A DNA stretch of 64,000 nt from Lewinellaceae bacterium (GTDB lineage Bacteria > Bacteroidota > Bacteroidia > Chitinophagales > Saprospiraceae): NCBI GenBank assembly GCA_020636005.1, contig JACJYR010000001.1:2484501-2548500 (forward strand), in the 5' to 3' direction. This document shows positions 8,866 to 17,931 of this stretch, piece by piece. Numbering within the stretch: the first letter of the stretch is position 1; each line of letters starts with the position of its first letter. Below the pieces are notes generated by a model. It was not told the DNA's origin. It worked only from the letters and a program-made list of their open reading frames with translations, and made no database searches. The position numbers and the translations under genes were made by a program.

Positions 8866-10116
8866 ATGAAAAGACTACTAAAAAATTCATTTCCGTTGCT
8901 TGTACTGGCAACAATTCTATCCTCTTGCGGCACCAAGCAAACCGGCCAATTGATCGGCGTGGTTGATCGCCCAAACTGGAAAGGGATAAATCCCTATGGG
9001 ATGGTGTACATACCATCCGGCACACTTCACATTGGTCCAAGTGATCAGGACATCACCAACACTTTTGTCCAAAGGCCCAAGTCCATCTCCATCCAGGGCT
9101 TTTACATGGACGATACCGAAATTACAAACAACGAGTACCGCCAATTCGTTTATTGGGTGAAGGATTCTTTGGCCCACACCTATCTCGATCATTTCATCAC
9201 AGATGATGAATCGGGTGAGGAACGGATAGATTGGGAATACGAAATTGACTGGACAGATGAGACCCTCGAGGATCTGTACTACCAGGGTGATGACCGTTTC
9301 GCAGGAAGGAAAGAACTGGATGTGAGCAAAATGGAATACGAGTATGAATGGTACGACTGGAAAGCCGCTGCCCACGACCAGGGCCGCTCCCCCCGTACGT
9401 CCTTCATCCGCCGTAAAAAGATAAACATCTATCCCGATACATTGGTGTGGATACGCGATTTTGCCTATTCCTACAATGAGCCGATGACCAGGAATTATTT
9501 CTGGCACCCGGCTTTCGATGACTATCCAGTGGTGGGTGTTGATTGGCACATGGCCACTGCCTTCAGCTATTGGAGGACTAAACTTTGGGACTCGTACCAG
9601 TCAGTGAGGGATGATGGCGTTAACTCAGAAGACTTTCGCCTGCCAACGGAACATGAATGGGAATATGCTGCACGCGGTGGGCACGACCTGGCCCCATATC
9701 CGTGGGGTGGTTATTACCTCCGCAATGCAAAGGGCTGCCTTCTGGCCAACTTCAAACCTGGGCGTGGCAACTACCCTGAAGATGGTGGCCAATACACCGT
9801 CAAAGCAGATGCTTATTTCCCGAATGATTACGGGCTTTATAATATGTCAGGCAACGTAGCTGAGTGGACTTCTACAGCCTACTACGAAAATGCCTATTCC
9901 TTCATACACGATCTGAACCCAGATATACGCTACGATGCGGCCGATGACGATCCGGAAGCTTATAAACGCAAGGTAATCCGTGGAGGCTCATGGAAAGACA
10001 TAGCATGGTTCCTTCAAACCGGCAATCGCCATTGGGAATACCAAGACACGACCAAGTCGTATGTCGGCTTCCGCTGCGCCCTTACTTTCCTGGGCCGTTC
10101 AATCAGCGATTTTTAA
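8866..10116 (+). CDS. gldK: GldK/PorK, type IX secretion ring lipoprotein
   Basis: 416 residues with a lipoprotein signal (ILSSC, Cys at residue 24) and a formylglycine-generating-enzyme (SUMF1) fold: GMVYIPSGTLHIG near the start, FRLPTEHEWEYAARGG mid-protein, and NMSGNVAEWTS plus VIRGGSW toward the end. GldK with GldN forms the periplasmic ring of the type IX secretion system under the outer membrane; the SUMF1 fold is structural here. Followed immediately by a strong terminator, so it seems to be transcribed apart from gldLMN. Confidence 0.95.
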   Translation: MKRLLKNSFPLLVLATILSSCGTKQTGQLIGVVDRPNWKGINPYGMVYIPSGTLHIGPSDQDITNTFVQRPKSISIQGFYMDDTEITNNEYRQFVYWVKDSLAHTYLDHFITDDESGEERIDWEYEIDWTDETLEDLYYQGDDRFAGRKELDVSKMEYEYEWYDWKAAAHDQGRSPRTSFIRRKKINIYPDTLVWIRDFAYSYNEPMTRNYFWHPAFDDYPVVGVDWHMATAFSYWRTKLWDSYQSVRDDGVNSEDFRLPTEHEWEYAARGGHDLAPYPWGGYYLRNAKGCLLANFKPGRGNYPEDGGQYTVKADAYFPNDYGLYNMSGNVAEWTSTAYYENAYSFIHDLNPDIRYDAADDDPEAYKRKVIRGGSWKDIAWFLQTGNRHWEYQDTTKSYVGFRCALTFLGRSISDF

Positions 10117-10137
10117 TAATGAAAAAAAATATGAACT

Positions 10138-10180
10138 AAATGGATAGTAAGGTTGCCTTACTATCCATTTCTTTTATTTT
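10138..10180 (+). terminator. Hairpin terminator between gldK and gldL
   Basis: Perfect 15-bp inverted repeat (10138-10152 with 10156-10170, loop TTG) followed by CTTTTATTTTT. The stem starts 21 bases after the gldK stop, and its position splits the gld cluster into two transcription units. Confidence 0.85.
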
Positions 10181-10340
10181 TGCCCCGCAAAAGAAAATTT
10201 GCACTTTTTTCTTCCCTTCAAATAATTCTCTCTTTCATTAACTTGACCTGTTACCTTTTGGCAATACAGCATTATTGGAGAGGGAAATTTGATGCCCACT
10301 TTTCGAATTTAATTAGCTAACCTTTTTAAATTGATTGACA

Positions 10341-10931
10341 ATGAGTTTCATAAAAACTAAAGGATTCAAATACTTCAAAAATCTGTTCATCGGTATCGGA
10401 GCTGCTATCGTATTGATGGGCGCACTTTTCAAACTTGAAAGTCTTCCTGGGGCGAGCACAATGCTCACAATTGGTTTGACCACAGAAGCTATCATATTTC
10501 TTTTCTTGGGGCTAATTGGGCCTGAACCCGATTATTACTGGGACAAACTCTATCCTGGCTTAGGGGACTATCACTCCAACATAGCCCCATTAACAGCAGG
10601 CGAGCAAAAAGATCTTGGTACACCTTTGCATGGCGATGTACTGGAGGCTCAGTTGGGCGGCATGTTGACGGAATTGCAGTCTATGTCAAAAAACCTATCT
10701 TCTTTAAAAGCCCTGCAGGAAGTTGACTTTTCAGGTACTACCGAGCAGGTAAAAACGATGAATAACTTTTATTCAAAACTCAATGAGGCTATGGCCGACC
10801 TGAGCGACTCTTTGGAAGATACCAAAGCTTATAAAGCACAGATTGCCAGTTTGAACAATAATCTTTCAGGCCTGAATAATGTGTATGGTGGATTGTTGAA
10901 TGCTATGGCTCCTTACAATCCGAAGGGCTGA
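10341..10931 (+). CDS. gldL: GldL/PorL, type IX secretion motor subunit
   Basis: 196 residues, inner membrane. Two transmembrane helices (about residues 14-30 and 40-60) followed by a PEPDYYWDKLYPGL segment and a cytoplasmic helical tail. With the ATG at 10341 the conserved motor glutamate in the second helix (TTEAIIF) falls at Glu49, the same number as in Flavobacterium johnsoniae GldL, which supports this start over the upstream TTG at 10335. GldL with GldM forms the proton-driven rotary motor of the type IX system. The 224-base gap upstream implies its own promoter. Confidence 0.93.
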   Translation: MSFIKTKGFKYFKNLFIGIGAAIVLMGALFKLESLPGASTMLTIGLTTEAIIFLFLGLIGPEPDYYWDKLYPGLGDYHSNIAPLTAGEQKDLGTPLHGDVLEAQLGGMLTELQSMSKNLSSLKALQEVDFSGTTEQVKTMNNFYSKLNEAMADLSDSLEDTKAYKAQIASLNNNLSGLNNVYGGLLNAMAPYNPKG

Positions 10932-10988
10932 TAAAACCAAAAAAGTGCCCTAATCCTTCTTCATTTTTTAACTTAAAATAAATAGCAC

Positions 10989-12620
10989 ATGTCCATTCCA
11001 AAGGAGCCCAGGCAGTTGATGATCAACCTGATGTACCTAGTGTTGACTGCATTGCTTGCCTTGAACGTATCAGCAGAGGTGATGAACGCCTTCATTACGC
11101 TTGACGAGGGAAATAAAGCAAGTATTTCTACTGTCAATTCTCAACTCGACCAAACCGTGAAAGGCTTAAAAAGCCTGTTAAGTGACGATTCAAAAGCTAA
11201 ATACCGTTCTATCGAACCGGCTGTTGATAAAGTACGTGAAGATGTAAATTCTTTCAGTTCCTATATTGATAAGTTACGTGATCGCCTCATTGACGCTGCC
11301 GGCAATATCAACAACCAAGTTGATGAAGGGGATTACACAATTAGCTACGGGAAGACTGTTCCAAAGGGACAGAAAAACAAAGACATTACTACCCATATTT
11401 TGGTGGATGAAGGAGTTGGAGAGGAATTGAAAGGCGAAATCCTGAAAGTCAAACAAAATATGGTGCAAACCTATACGGATTTGCTCCAGAAAAACGGAGA
11501 AGTATTTGGTTTGAAAAAGGATGAAATCGAAAGCCGCGTCCAAAACATCGCCAACAACCTTCCTTTAAAGTTGGATGATGAAACCTGGCAAAATCCAAAG
11601 GTCAAGAAGAAAAATTGGTCTGACTTTAAATTTCGTCAAATGCCCTTGGCTGCCGTCCTGCCGCTGCTGAGCCAGATGCAGGCTGATGCTAAAAGCTCAG
11701 AAGCATCATTGGTAAACAGTATGGCAGAATTGGCTGGTGGGCGTGTGATCGAATTCGATGCGTTCTTTCCAGTTGTTCAAGCAAAAAAAGCATATGTTAT
11801 TAATGGTGAGCCTTTTGAAGCACAGATTTCTGTCGGAACCTATAGCTCACAGATCAACCCGTCGGACATAGGCATTTATGTGAACGGCTCAAAGTTGCCA
11901 GTAAAAAACGACGGTATCGCAGAATATAAAGCTTCGACCTCCACTGTCGGTGAAAAAACGCTGAAGCTCAAGGCAGAAGTTCGCAACCCACTTACTGGTG
12001 AAGTAAGTTCTGGTGAATCAACTTTCACCTATGAAGTCGGTGAAAGGTCCGTTGCGATTTCTGCAGATAAGATGAACGTGTTCTATATTGGTGTTGATAA
12101 CCCAATTTCCGTTTCGGCTGCAGGTGTTTCCAGCAACGATCTCAAAGTGGGGATATCCGGTGGCGGCGGACAACTCAGCAAAACCGGCAGCAACAATTGG
12201 ATGGTCAAAGTCACTACCCCTACTGATGATTGTAAAATCACCGTTACAGGTGGTGCTATGAATGCTAGTAAGCAGTTTAGGGTAAAGCGGATTCCCGATC
12301 CAACAGCTAGATTGGGTAATAAAGAAGACGGTGCAATGGGTAATGGTGAATTCAAGGCCCAGCAAGGTCTGATCGCCTGGCTTGATAATTTTGATTTTGA
12401 TGCCAAATGCGATATCCAGGGTTTTGTACTGACTAAAGTAGCCAAACGGGCCGACCCGGTGGAGGTCACCAATGCAGGCGGCAAATTTGGCAGCGATGCT
12501 TCCAGGCTTGTTACATCTGCTTCACCCGGCGATACCTATTATTTTGAGAACGTAAAAGCAAGGTGTCCGGGCGACGCCGCTGGCCGAAAGATTAACTCAT
12601 TGGTGTTCAAGATCAAATAA
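10989..12620 (+). CDS. gldM: GldM/PorM, type IX secretion motor periplasmic shaft
   Basis: 543 residues. The N-terminus (PRQLMINLMYLVLTALLALN) is the single transmembrane helix that packs in the GldL pentamer; the rest is the long periplasmic domain D1-D4 arm that contacts the GldK/GldN ring. Family length is about 510-560, so it is complete. It follows gldL by 57 bases in the standard order, and the two are almost certainly co-transcribed. Confidence 0.95.
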   Translation: MSIPKEPRQLMINLMYLVLTALLALNVSAEVMNAFITLDEGNKASISTVNSQLDQTVKGLKSLLSDDSKAKYRSIEPAVDKVREDVNSFSSYIDKLRDRLIDAAGNINNQVDEGDYTISYGKTVPKGQKNKDITTHILVDEGVGEELKGEILKVKQNMVQTYTDLLQKNGEVFGLKKDEIESRVQNIANNLPLKLDDETWQNPKVKKKNWSDFKFRQMPLAAVLPLLSQMQADAKSSEASLVNSMAELAGGRVIEFDAFFPVVQAKKAYVINGEPFEAQISVGTYSSQINPSDIGIYVNGSKLPVKNDGIAEYKASTSTVGEKTLKLKAEVRNPLTGEVSSGESTFTYEVGERSVAISADKMNVFYIGVDNPISVSAAGVSSNDLKVGISGGGGQLSKTGSNNWMVKVTTPTDDCKITVTGGAMNASKQFRVKRIPDPTARLGNKEDGAMGNGEFKAQQGLIAWLDNFDFDAKCDIQGFVLTKVAKRADPVEVTNAGGKFGSDASRLVTSASPGDTYYFENVKARCPGDAAGRKINSLVFKIK

Positions 12621-12709
12621 ATTCTTCGCACCGAATACTAACTACCGGAAACGGGGAGTTTATTACCGATAGCAAGTATTTTATTCATTTAGAAAAACTT
12701 TTGAGAAAC

Positions 12710-13570
12710 ATGAAAGTCGCTTTGAAATTGTTCGGCTTGATTTTAATGCTGTCAATCTGCAACTTAGCTAATGCACAAGAACCTGAAAACATACTAACGG
12801 AATCCAGCGACCCGAATGCTGGCAAACCGTTGGATGACATTGTGGACAAGCGCCTCACCGCTGAAAAGCGATTGCTCGCCTACGATCATGTGAGGGAAGC
12901 TGATATTTTTTGGGAAAAACGCATTTGGCGGGTCATTGACATTCGTGAAAAAATGAACCTCCCTTTTGCATATCCGGAACGGCCTTTTTTCACCATCCTT
13001 ATGGATGCAGCTATTAATAGTGAAATTACTGTTTACAGTACGGAAGACGACAAGTTCACCTCCAGCCTCACGCCTGATGAAGTCGCATCAATGGGTGCTA
13101 CCATTGATACAGTTATCACCTTTGATCCTGAGACTTATGAAGAGCAGTTGCAGGTTGTGCGCAACGACATCAACCCGGAAGATGTGAAGCGGTTCCGCCT
13201 CAAAGAGGTTTGGTTCTTCGATGAAGAGACCTCAACCTTGCAAGTCAGGATTTTGGGTATCGCACCCTTGGTTGACAAAACAGATGAGAATGGCAACTTC
13301 CTTTATGAGAAACCTATGTTTTGGGTATATTATCCCGAAGCGAGAGAAGTGCTCTCCAGGGAGCAGGTCTTTAACATTGGAAACGATGCCAGTCCTATCA
13401 CTTGGGAAGATTTACTTGAAATGAGGTTTTTTGCCAGCTACATTTACAAAGAATCTAACGTAAGGGATCGCCGTATCCAGGATTATCTCACGGGTATTGA
13501 CCTCTTGCTGGAAGCAGATAAGATCAAACAGGAAATATTCAATTTCGAGCACGACCTTTGGTCGTATTGA
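12710..13570 (+). CDS. gldN: GldN/PorN, type IX secretion ring protein
   Basis: 286 residues with a signal peptide (residues 1-23, ending ANAQ) and the GldN core: KRLLAYDHVREADIFWEKRI, WRVIDIREKMNLPF and a MFWVYYPEAREVL block. It forms the periplasmic ring with GldK. I use the ATG at 12710 because it starts directly at the signal peptide; an in-frame TTG at 12701 is less likely. Last gene of the gldLMN unit, closed by a terminator. Confidence 0.94.
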   Translation: MKVALKLFGLILMLSICNLANAQEPENILTESSDPNAGKPLDDIVDKRLTAEKRLLAYDHVREADIFWEKRIWRVIDIREKMNLPFAYPERPFFTILMDAAINSEITVYSTEDDKFTSSLTPDEVASMGATIDTVITFDPETYEEQLQVVRNDINPEDVKRFRLKEVWFFDEETSTLQVRILGIAPLVDKTDENGNFLYEKPMFWVYYPEAREVLSREQVFNIGNDASPITWEDLLEMRFFASYIYKESNVRDRRIQDYLTGIDLLLEADKIKQEIFNFEHDLWSY

Positions 13571-13594
13571 TTGGATTCGATTCACCTGAATCAT

Positions 13595-13636
13595 AAAGGG
13601 TTCAAATTCGAAAGGGTTTGAACCCTTTTTGTTTTT
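13595..13636 (+). terminator. Terminator after gldN
   Basis: 12-bp inverted repeat (13595-13606 with 13617-13628) flanking a 10-base loop, followed by TTGTTTTT. It lies 25 bases after the gldN stop and before the ABC exporter gene. Confidence 0.85.
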
Positions 13637-13683
13637 ACCTGTCTTCATAGGCCCTCTGCTGTATTTTCCGCTCAAAGATTTTT

Positions 13684-15498
13684 ATGGCCCAACGAAAAGA
13701 AAAACTTTCTTACCGGCAGCAATTTTCCGCTTTGAAAAACTTGCCCCGCTTTTTTAGGATGATTTGGGACACCAGTCCTCCCATGACCGTAGCCAACGCC
13801 TTACTACGGCTATTGAAGTCGGCAATTCCCCTGCTATTGCTCTATATCGGAAAAGAGATTATTGATGAAGTCATTCATTTAATCAGCACACATGGCGCGC
13901 AGCAAAGGTTATGGACTTTGGTAGCGATTGAATTTGGACTGGCGATTATCTCCGAACTGATAAGCCGGGCTATCACTTTGTTGGACAGCCTGCTTGGCGA
14001 TCTGCTCTCCAACATTTCTTCTGAGAAGTTGATCCGCCATGCCGCCCAGCTTGATTTGTACCAATTCGAAGATCCTACTTTTTATGACAAACTGGAGCGG
14101 GCCAGAAGACAAACCATTGGGCGAGCCACCCTCATGTCAATGGTGTTGACCCAATTACAGGATTTTATTTCCATCCTCTTTCTCGGCGCTGGATTGGTTG
14201 TGTTCAACCCCTGGCTGATTTTAATACTTATCGTGGCCGTTATCCCCTCTTTTTTAGGGGAAACCCATTTCAATCAACGTACCTACTCCCTTACAACAAG
14301 TTGGACACCCGAGCGGCGGGAACTGGATTACTTGCGCTATATCGGCGCAAGCGACGAAACAGCCAAGGAAGTAAAAATTTTCAACCTGGCCGACTTCCTT
14401 GCTAATCGTTTCTCCCAGCTTTCCCACAAGTACTATCTGGCCAATAGAAAGCTGGCCGTCAGCCGGGCAGCATGGGGTAGTTTTCTTTCTGCCCTGGGTA
14501 CGTTGTCCTATTATGGAGCCTATGTTTTTATCCTTCTGCAAACAGTAGGAGGGCTTATTACCATCGGTACGCTTACTTTTCTGGCTGGGTCGTTTGAGCG
14601 CCTGAGGAATATGCTGCAAGGCATCATGGGCCGCTTTTCCAGTATCGCAGAGCAGGCACTTTACCTCCAGGACTTGTTCGACTTCTTCGAAATAGAACCA
14701 CAGATTAAATCAAAGGCGGGAGGCCTGCCTATTCCAGAGCCAATCAAGCAGGGTTTCGTCTTTCAAAATGTCAGCTTCAAATATCCTGGTAGCGAGCGCT
14801 GGGCTATCCGCCACCTTTCCTTTCACTTGACCGCAGGCGAAAAACTGGCCCTGGTCGGTGAAAATGGTGCTGGAAAAACGACGCTTGTAAAACTGTTGGC
14901 AAGACTTTACGAACCCACCGAAGGAAAAATCCTGTTGGACGGAATAGACATTCGCGAATACGATCTCGCCAAACTGCGCAATTCCATTGGCATCATCTTT
15001 CAGGACTATATCCGCTTTCAAATGAAAGCTGCCGATAACATCGCCATCGGCAACATTGGACAGATTGAAGAAAGGCCCATCATCCAGGATGCCGCCCGGA
15101 AGAGCCTGGCCGATACGGTCATTGAACTGTTGCCTGACCGATACGATCAGGTGCTGGGCAAGCGCTTTGCCAATGGTGTCGAACTATCAGGCGGCCAGTG
15201 GCAAAAGATTGCACTCGCCCGTGCTTATATGCGGGATGCGCAGTTGCTTATCCTCGACGAACCTACCTCGGCGCTCGATGCCCGTGCGGAACACGAGGTA
15301 TTTCTGCGTTTTTCAGAATTAATAACAGGGAAAACAGCTGTGCTCATCTCCCACCGGTTCTCCACGGTGCGCATGGCGGACAGGATATTGTTTTTGGAAA
15401 ATGGTATGATGAAAGAGATGGGCAGCCACGAAGAGTTGATAGAAAAAGCCGGGATGTACGCCGAGTTGTTTCGCCTGCAGGCAAAAGGGTACCAATGA
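13684..15498 (+). CDS. ABC exporter, fused permease and ATPase (MsbA-like half transporter)
   Basis: 604 residues. The N-terminal half holds about six transmembrane helices (ABC transporter type 1 fold); the C-terminal half is the nucleotide-binding domain with Walker A GENGAGKTT, Q-loop region GIIFQDYIRF, signature LSGGQWQKIALARAYM and Walker B LLILDEPTSALDA. Such half transporters dimerise and export lipids, drugs or peptides. The cargo cannot be told from sequence or from neighbours. It ends one base before the convergent hexapeptide gene. Confidence 0.93.
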   Translation: MAQRKEKLSYRQQFSALKNLPRFFRMIWDTSPPMTVANALLRLLKSAIPLLLLYIGKEIIDEVIHLISTHGAQQRLWTLVAIEFGLAIISELISRAITLLDSLLGDLLSNISSEKLIRHAAQLDLYQFEDPTFYDKLERARRQTIGRATLMSMVLTQLQDFISILFLGAGLVVFNPWLILILIVAVIPSFLGETHFNQRTYSLTTSWTPERRELDYLRYIGASDETAKEVKIFNLADFLANRFSQLSHKYYLANRKLAVSRAAWGSFLSALGTLSYYGAYVFILLQTVGGLITIGTLTFLAGSFERLRNMLQGIMGRFSSIAEQALYLQDLFDFFEIEPQIKSKAGGLPIPEPIKQGFVFQNVSFKYPGSERWAIRHLSFHLTAGEKLALVGENGAGKTTLVKLLARLYEPTEGKILLDGIDIREYDLAKLRNSIGIIFQDYIRFQMKAADNIAIGNIGQIEERPIIQDAARKSLADTVIELLPDRYDQVLGKRFANGVELSGGQWQKIALARAYMRDAQLLILDEPTSALDARAEHEVFLRFSELITGKTAVLISHRFSTVRMADRILFLENGMMKEMGSHEELIEKAGMYAELFRLQAKGYQ

Positions 15499-15499
15499 T

Positions 15500-16096
15500 T
15501 CAACCCTTGCTGCTTTCCTTCCATGTTTTATACAGTAAATCCTGTTTGGGGCGATTTTTCGGTATTTCCCTCAAAGGCTCACATTCCCGAAGGCCCTGAA
15601 AACAATCGGACGGCAATTGCTGGTACAGCGCCGTGCCTTCTGTTTTCCAGCTTATCATTTCATCGCTCACCTCCCGTATCACTTTTCCGGGGTTGCCAAC
15701 CACAAGGCTCCTGGGCGGAATCAACGTGTCTGCTTTTATAAAACACAAAGCCCCTATGATAGACTCTTGCCCAATCTCTGCATTGTCCATAATGACGGCG
15801 TTCATGCCGATCAGGCAGTTCCTTCCAATCTTAGCCCCATGTATGATGGCCCCGTGCCCGATATGGGCTGCCTCTTTTAAAATGACCTTGACGCCCGGGA
15901 ACATGTGGACGGTACAATTCTCCTGCACATTGCAGCCATCTTCGATGATGATTTCGCCCCAATCGCCGCGGATGGCCGCCCCTGGCCCGATATAGACATT
16001 TTTTCCAATGACAACATTGCCTGTGACGGCGGCTAAAGGATGAATGAAAGAACTTTCATGGATGACTGGGCGGAAACCATTGAATTCGTATGTCAT
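15500..16096 (-). CDS. Gamma carbonic anhydrase-like hexapeptide-repeat protein
   Basis: 198 residues of left-handed beta-helix hexapeptide repeats (VTGNVVIGKNVYIGPGAAI, IGRNCLIGMNAVIMDNAEIG). The three histidines that bind metal in gamma carbonic anhydrases are present in the pattern CTVHMFPG and AHIGHGAIIHG. The family includes PaaY/YrdA-type proteins; carbonic anhydrase or acyl-CoA thioesterase activity is possible but not proven by motifs. The frame is open to 16150, but that would place the start inside the upstream terminator; the ATG at 16096 begins with the family N-terminus. Confidence 0.88.
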   Translation of the reverse strand: MTYEFNGFRPVIHESSFIHPLAAVTGNVVIGKNVYIGPGAAIRGDWGEIIIEDGCNVQENCTVHMFPGVKVILKEAAHIGHGAIIHGAKIGRNCLIGMNAVIMDNAEIGQESIIGALCFIKADTLIPPRSLVVGNPGKVIREVSDEMISWKTEGTALYQQLPSDCFQGLRECEPLREIPKNRPKQDLLYKTWKESSKG

Positions 16097-16107
16097 AATA
16101 TCAATAA

Positions 16108-16149
16108 AAAAGCCCCCTGGAGATGGAAAAATCTCAAAGGGGCTTTTCA
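16108..16149 (-). terminator. Terminator after the dodecin gene
   Basis: AAAAGCCCC and GGGGCTTTT arms surround a roughly 22-base loop. Read on the minus strand it follows the dodecin stop by about a dozen bases. It overlaps the leader of the next minus-strand gene. Confidence 0.75.
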
Positions 16150-16159
16150 AGCATAAAGT

Positions 16160-16360
16160 TTACTGGACTTCAAATGACAATTTCAGGTTCACCCTGAAGC
16201 TCTTGACCTCCCCGTCCTTTACGGTGACGCTTTGGCTTTGAACCCAGGCGGATTTGATGTCTTTGATGGATTTGGAAGCTTTTGCAATCCCTTTCCTGGT
16301 GGCGTCCTCCCAACTTTTGTCGGAATCAGACATGATCTCGATAACTTTCATTACAGCCAT
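16160..16360 (-). CDS. Dodecin family flavin-binding protein
   Basis: 66 residues matching dodecin: VMKVIEIMSDSDKSWEDAT, then a SKSIKDIKSAWVQSQSVTVK strand with the Trp that stacks on flavin, and a final FRVNLKLSFEV strand. Dodecins are cytosolic dodecamers that store or buffer flavins or CoA. The frame is open to 16426, but the ATG at 16360 gives the usual short N-terminus. Own terminator downstream. Confidence 0.93.
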   Translation of the reverse strand: MAVMKVIEIMSDSDKSWEDATRKGIAKASKSIKDIKSAWVQSQSVTVKDGEVKSFRVNLKLSFEVQ

Positions 16361-16512
16361 AGTACTAGTTTTTAGCGGCGAGAGGTGAGGAGTGGGACGA
16401 GAGCAAAACTCCCGTCCATGTTGCACACACTTGCCATGGTTAAAAAATTAGGTTTTCCACAGTATGCAGTAACCCTGGCAAGGCAACTGATACCAAACGG
16501 CTGGAAAGTTAA

Positions 16513-16552
16513 CAAAAAAAGCGCAACCTGAAAGTCGGGCTGCGCTTTTCAT
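16513..16552 (-). terminator. Terminator after msrB
   Basis: AAAAAGCGCA and TGCGCTTTT arms (with an inner CC/GG pair) around a short loop, 16-50 bases past the msrB stop on the minus strand. Confidence 0.8.
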
Positions 16553-16567
16553 CCGTGGGCATTGTAA

Positions 16568-16948
16568 CTATGCTTTTTCCTTTGGCACAAACTTCATAGA
16601 CAATGAATTCACGCAATGGCGGGTATTTTTCTCTGTCAGCCGTTCGCCCGTGAAAACGTGGCCCAAGTGGCCGCCGCAATTGGCGCAGAGTATCTCCACA
16701 CGCCGCCCGTCGGCATCTGATTCCCGCCGCACCGCACCAGGGATTTCGTCGTCGAAAGCTGGCCAGCCACAACCAGAGTTGAACTTGTCTTCCGATTTGT
16801 ACAACGGGGCCTCGCACCGCCGGCAGATATAAGTACCCTCCCCAAAGTACTTGTCGTACTCGCCCGTAAAGGGGTATTCCGTGCCTTTGTGCACAATGAT
16901 TCGCTCTTCTTCGGGCGTCAAAACATTCCATTTATTTTTCGTCTCCAT
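16568..16948 (-). CDS. msrB: Peptide-methionine (R)-S-oxide reductase
   Basis: 126 residues, complete MsrB domain. Zinc cysteines are Cys42/Cys45 (ICRRC) and Cys88/Cys91 (LCANC), the catalytic cysteine is Cys112 in RHCVNSLSMKF, and GCGWPAF and GGHLGHVF motifs are present. Repairs the R-diastereomer of methionine sulfoxide; no signal peptide, so cytosolic. Thirty-one bases downstream of msrA on the same strand, so the two probably form an operon repairing both diastereomers. MsrA carries a signal peptide but MsrB does not, so they may act in different compartments. Confidence 0.96.
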   Translation of the reverse strand: METKNKWNVLTPEEERIIVHKGTEYPFTGEYDKYFGEGTYICRRCEAPLYKSEDKFNSGCGWPAFDDEIPGAVRRESDADGRRVEILCANCGGHLGHVFTGERLTEKNTRHCVNSLSMKFVPKEKA

Positions 16949-16979
16949 AAGTGATTTGTTTATAATTCTTAGTCAACGG

Positions 16980-17630
16980 CTACTTTAATAAATCGGCATA
17001 CATCTTCCTGAATTTCTGCACTTTAGGGTTGATGACGATACGGCAGTAACCTTGGTCGGGATTGTCATTGTAGTAATTTTGGTGATAATCTTCCGCCTTA
17101 AAAAATTTGGTAAAAGGGCTGATTTCCGTCACAATAGGGTTGTCCCATAGGGTTGGGGCAAATTCCTTTTTCAGGCGCCCGGCCACTTCCTTTTGCGTTT
17201 CGTCATGATAGAAAATGACGGAACGGTACTGCGTACCAGCGTCGGCTCCCTGCCGGTTCAGGGTCGTTGGGTCGTGGGTAGTGAAAAATACTTTTACAAG
17301 ATTTTCAAAAGAGATAACAGCAGGGTCGTAAACGACCTGAATGACCTCTGCGTGCCCGGTCGTGCCGGAACACACTTCCCGGTAGCTAGGGTTGTCCCCT
17401 TTTCCGCCTGAGTAGCCCGATGCTACCGATTGCACTCCTTTCAAATCCTGGAAAATGGCCTCTACACACCAGAAACAACCCGCTCCGAAGGTGGCCGTTT
17501 CTAATTTTTCATTTTGCATAAATTTTTCTTTTTCAGCAGTTTGGGCAATGGCAGGCTGGGGGCTGACCTGGGTGCAAGCAACCAGAATCAAGCCCGCTAA
17601 CCATAGTTGGGAACTAGTGATCTTTAACAT
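16980..17630 (-). CDS. msrA: Peptide-methionine (S)-S-oxide reductase, exported lipoprotein form
   Basis: 216 residues. Residues 1-19 form a lipoprotein signal (LILVAC, Cys at 19), then the MsrA domain from about residue 44 with catalytic Cys52 in GAGCFWCVEAIF and the conserved SGYSGG and TEISPF segments. Repairs methionine-S-sulfoxide in envelope proteins if exported. First gene of an msrA-msrB pair. A 16-bp dyad 50 bases upstream is a candidate operator. Confidence 0.95.
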   Translation of the reverse strand: MLKITSSQLWLAGLILVACTQVSPQPAIAQTAEKEKFMQNEKLETATFGAGCFWCVEAIFQDLKGVQSVASGYSGGKGDNPSYREVCSGTTGHAEVIQVVYDPAVISFENLVKVFFTTHDPTTLNRQGADAGTQYRSVIFYHDETQKEVAGRLKKEFAPTLWDNPIVTEISPFTKFFKAEDYHQNYYNDNPDQGYCRIVINPKVQKFRKMYADLLK

Positions 17631-17679
17631 GGAAAAACTGATTTAGACTGCAAAGGTGCCCGCAGTCGCAGTTTTACGC

Positions 17680-17695
17680 TGTTACATCCGTAACA
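17680..17695. promoter_or_regulatory. Candidate operator upstream of msrA
   Basis: TGTTAC-ATCC-GTAACA is a perfect 6-4-6 dyad, a geometry seen in Crp/Fnr-type sites. It lies about 50 bases before the msrA start. No regulator gene of that family is adjacent. Confidence 0.4.
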
Positions 17696-17715
17696 TTATA
17701 GAAAATGGCCGCTAT

Positions 17716-17931
17716 TCACTCCTGTTCAATGCTATGTAGTTTCAGCACCTTGGTAGCTTGATCGGCATTTTCTGGCATTGTATAAAGTTCGGCTTCGCCG
17801 AGCATGGGCATGGCGGAATCAGGCTTGTTGAGGATGTGGCTTACAATGCCCTCTTGTTTAAGCACGTCTTCGGCCATTTTTACACGTACCAGATCGGTAG
17901 AAGAGAAGATTTTTACCCAGTTTTCTTTCAT
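17716..17931 (-). CDS. DUF2007 small protein
   Basis: 71 residues matching the DUF2007 'putative signal transducing protein' pattern: WVKIFSSTDLVRVKMAEDVL, then EGIVSHILNKPDSAMP and a hydrophobic ELYTMPENADQATKVL. The fold resembles the GlnB/ferredoxin-like class, and function is unknown. It starts 300 bases from the divergent blaI gene and ends 85 bases before msrA. Confidence 0.85.
   Translation of the reverse strand: MKENWVKIFSSTDLVRVKMAEDVLKQEGIVSHILNKPDSAMPMLGEAELYTMPENADQATKVLKLHSIEQE

Noticed and set aside
16097..16150. Longer start for the hexapeptide protein
   Set aside because: It would run through the dodecin terminator hairpin; the conserved N-terminus begins at 16096.
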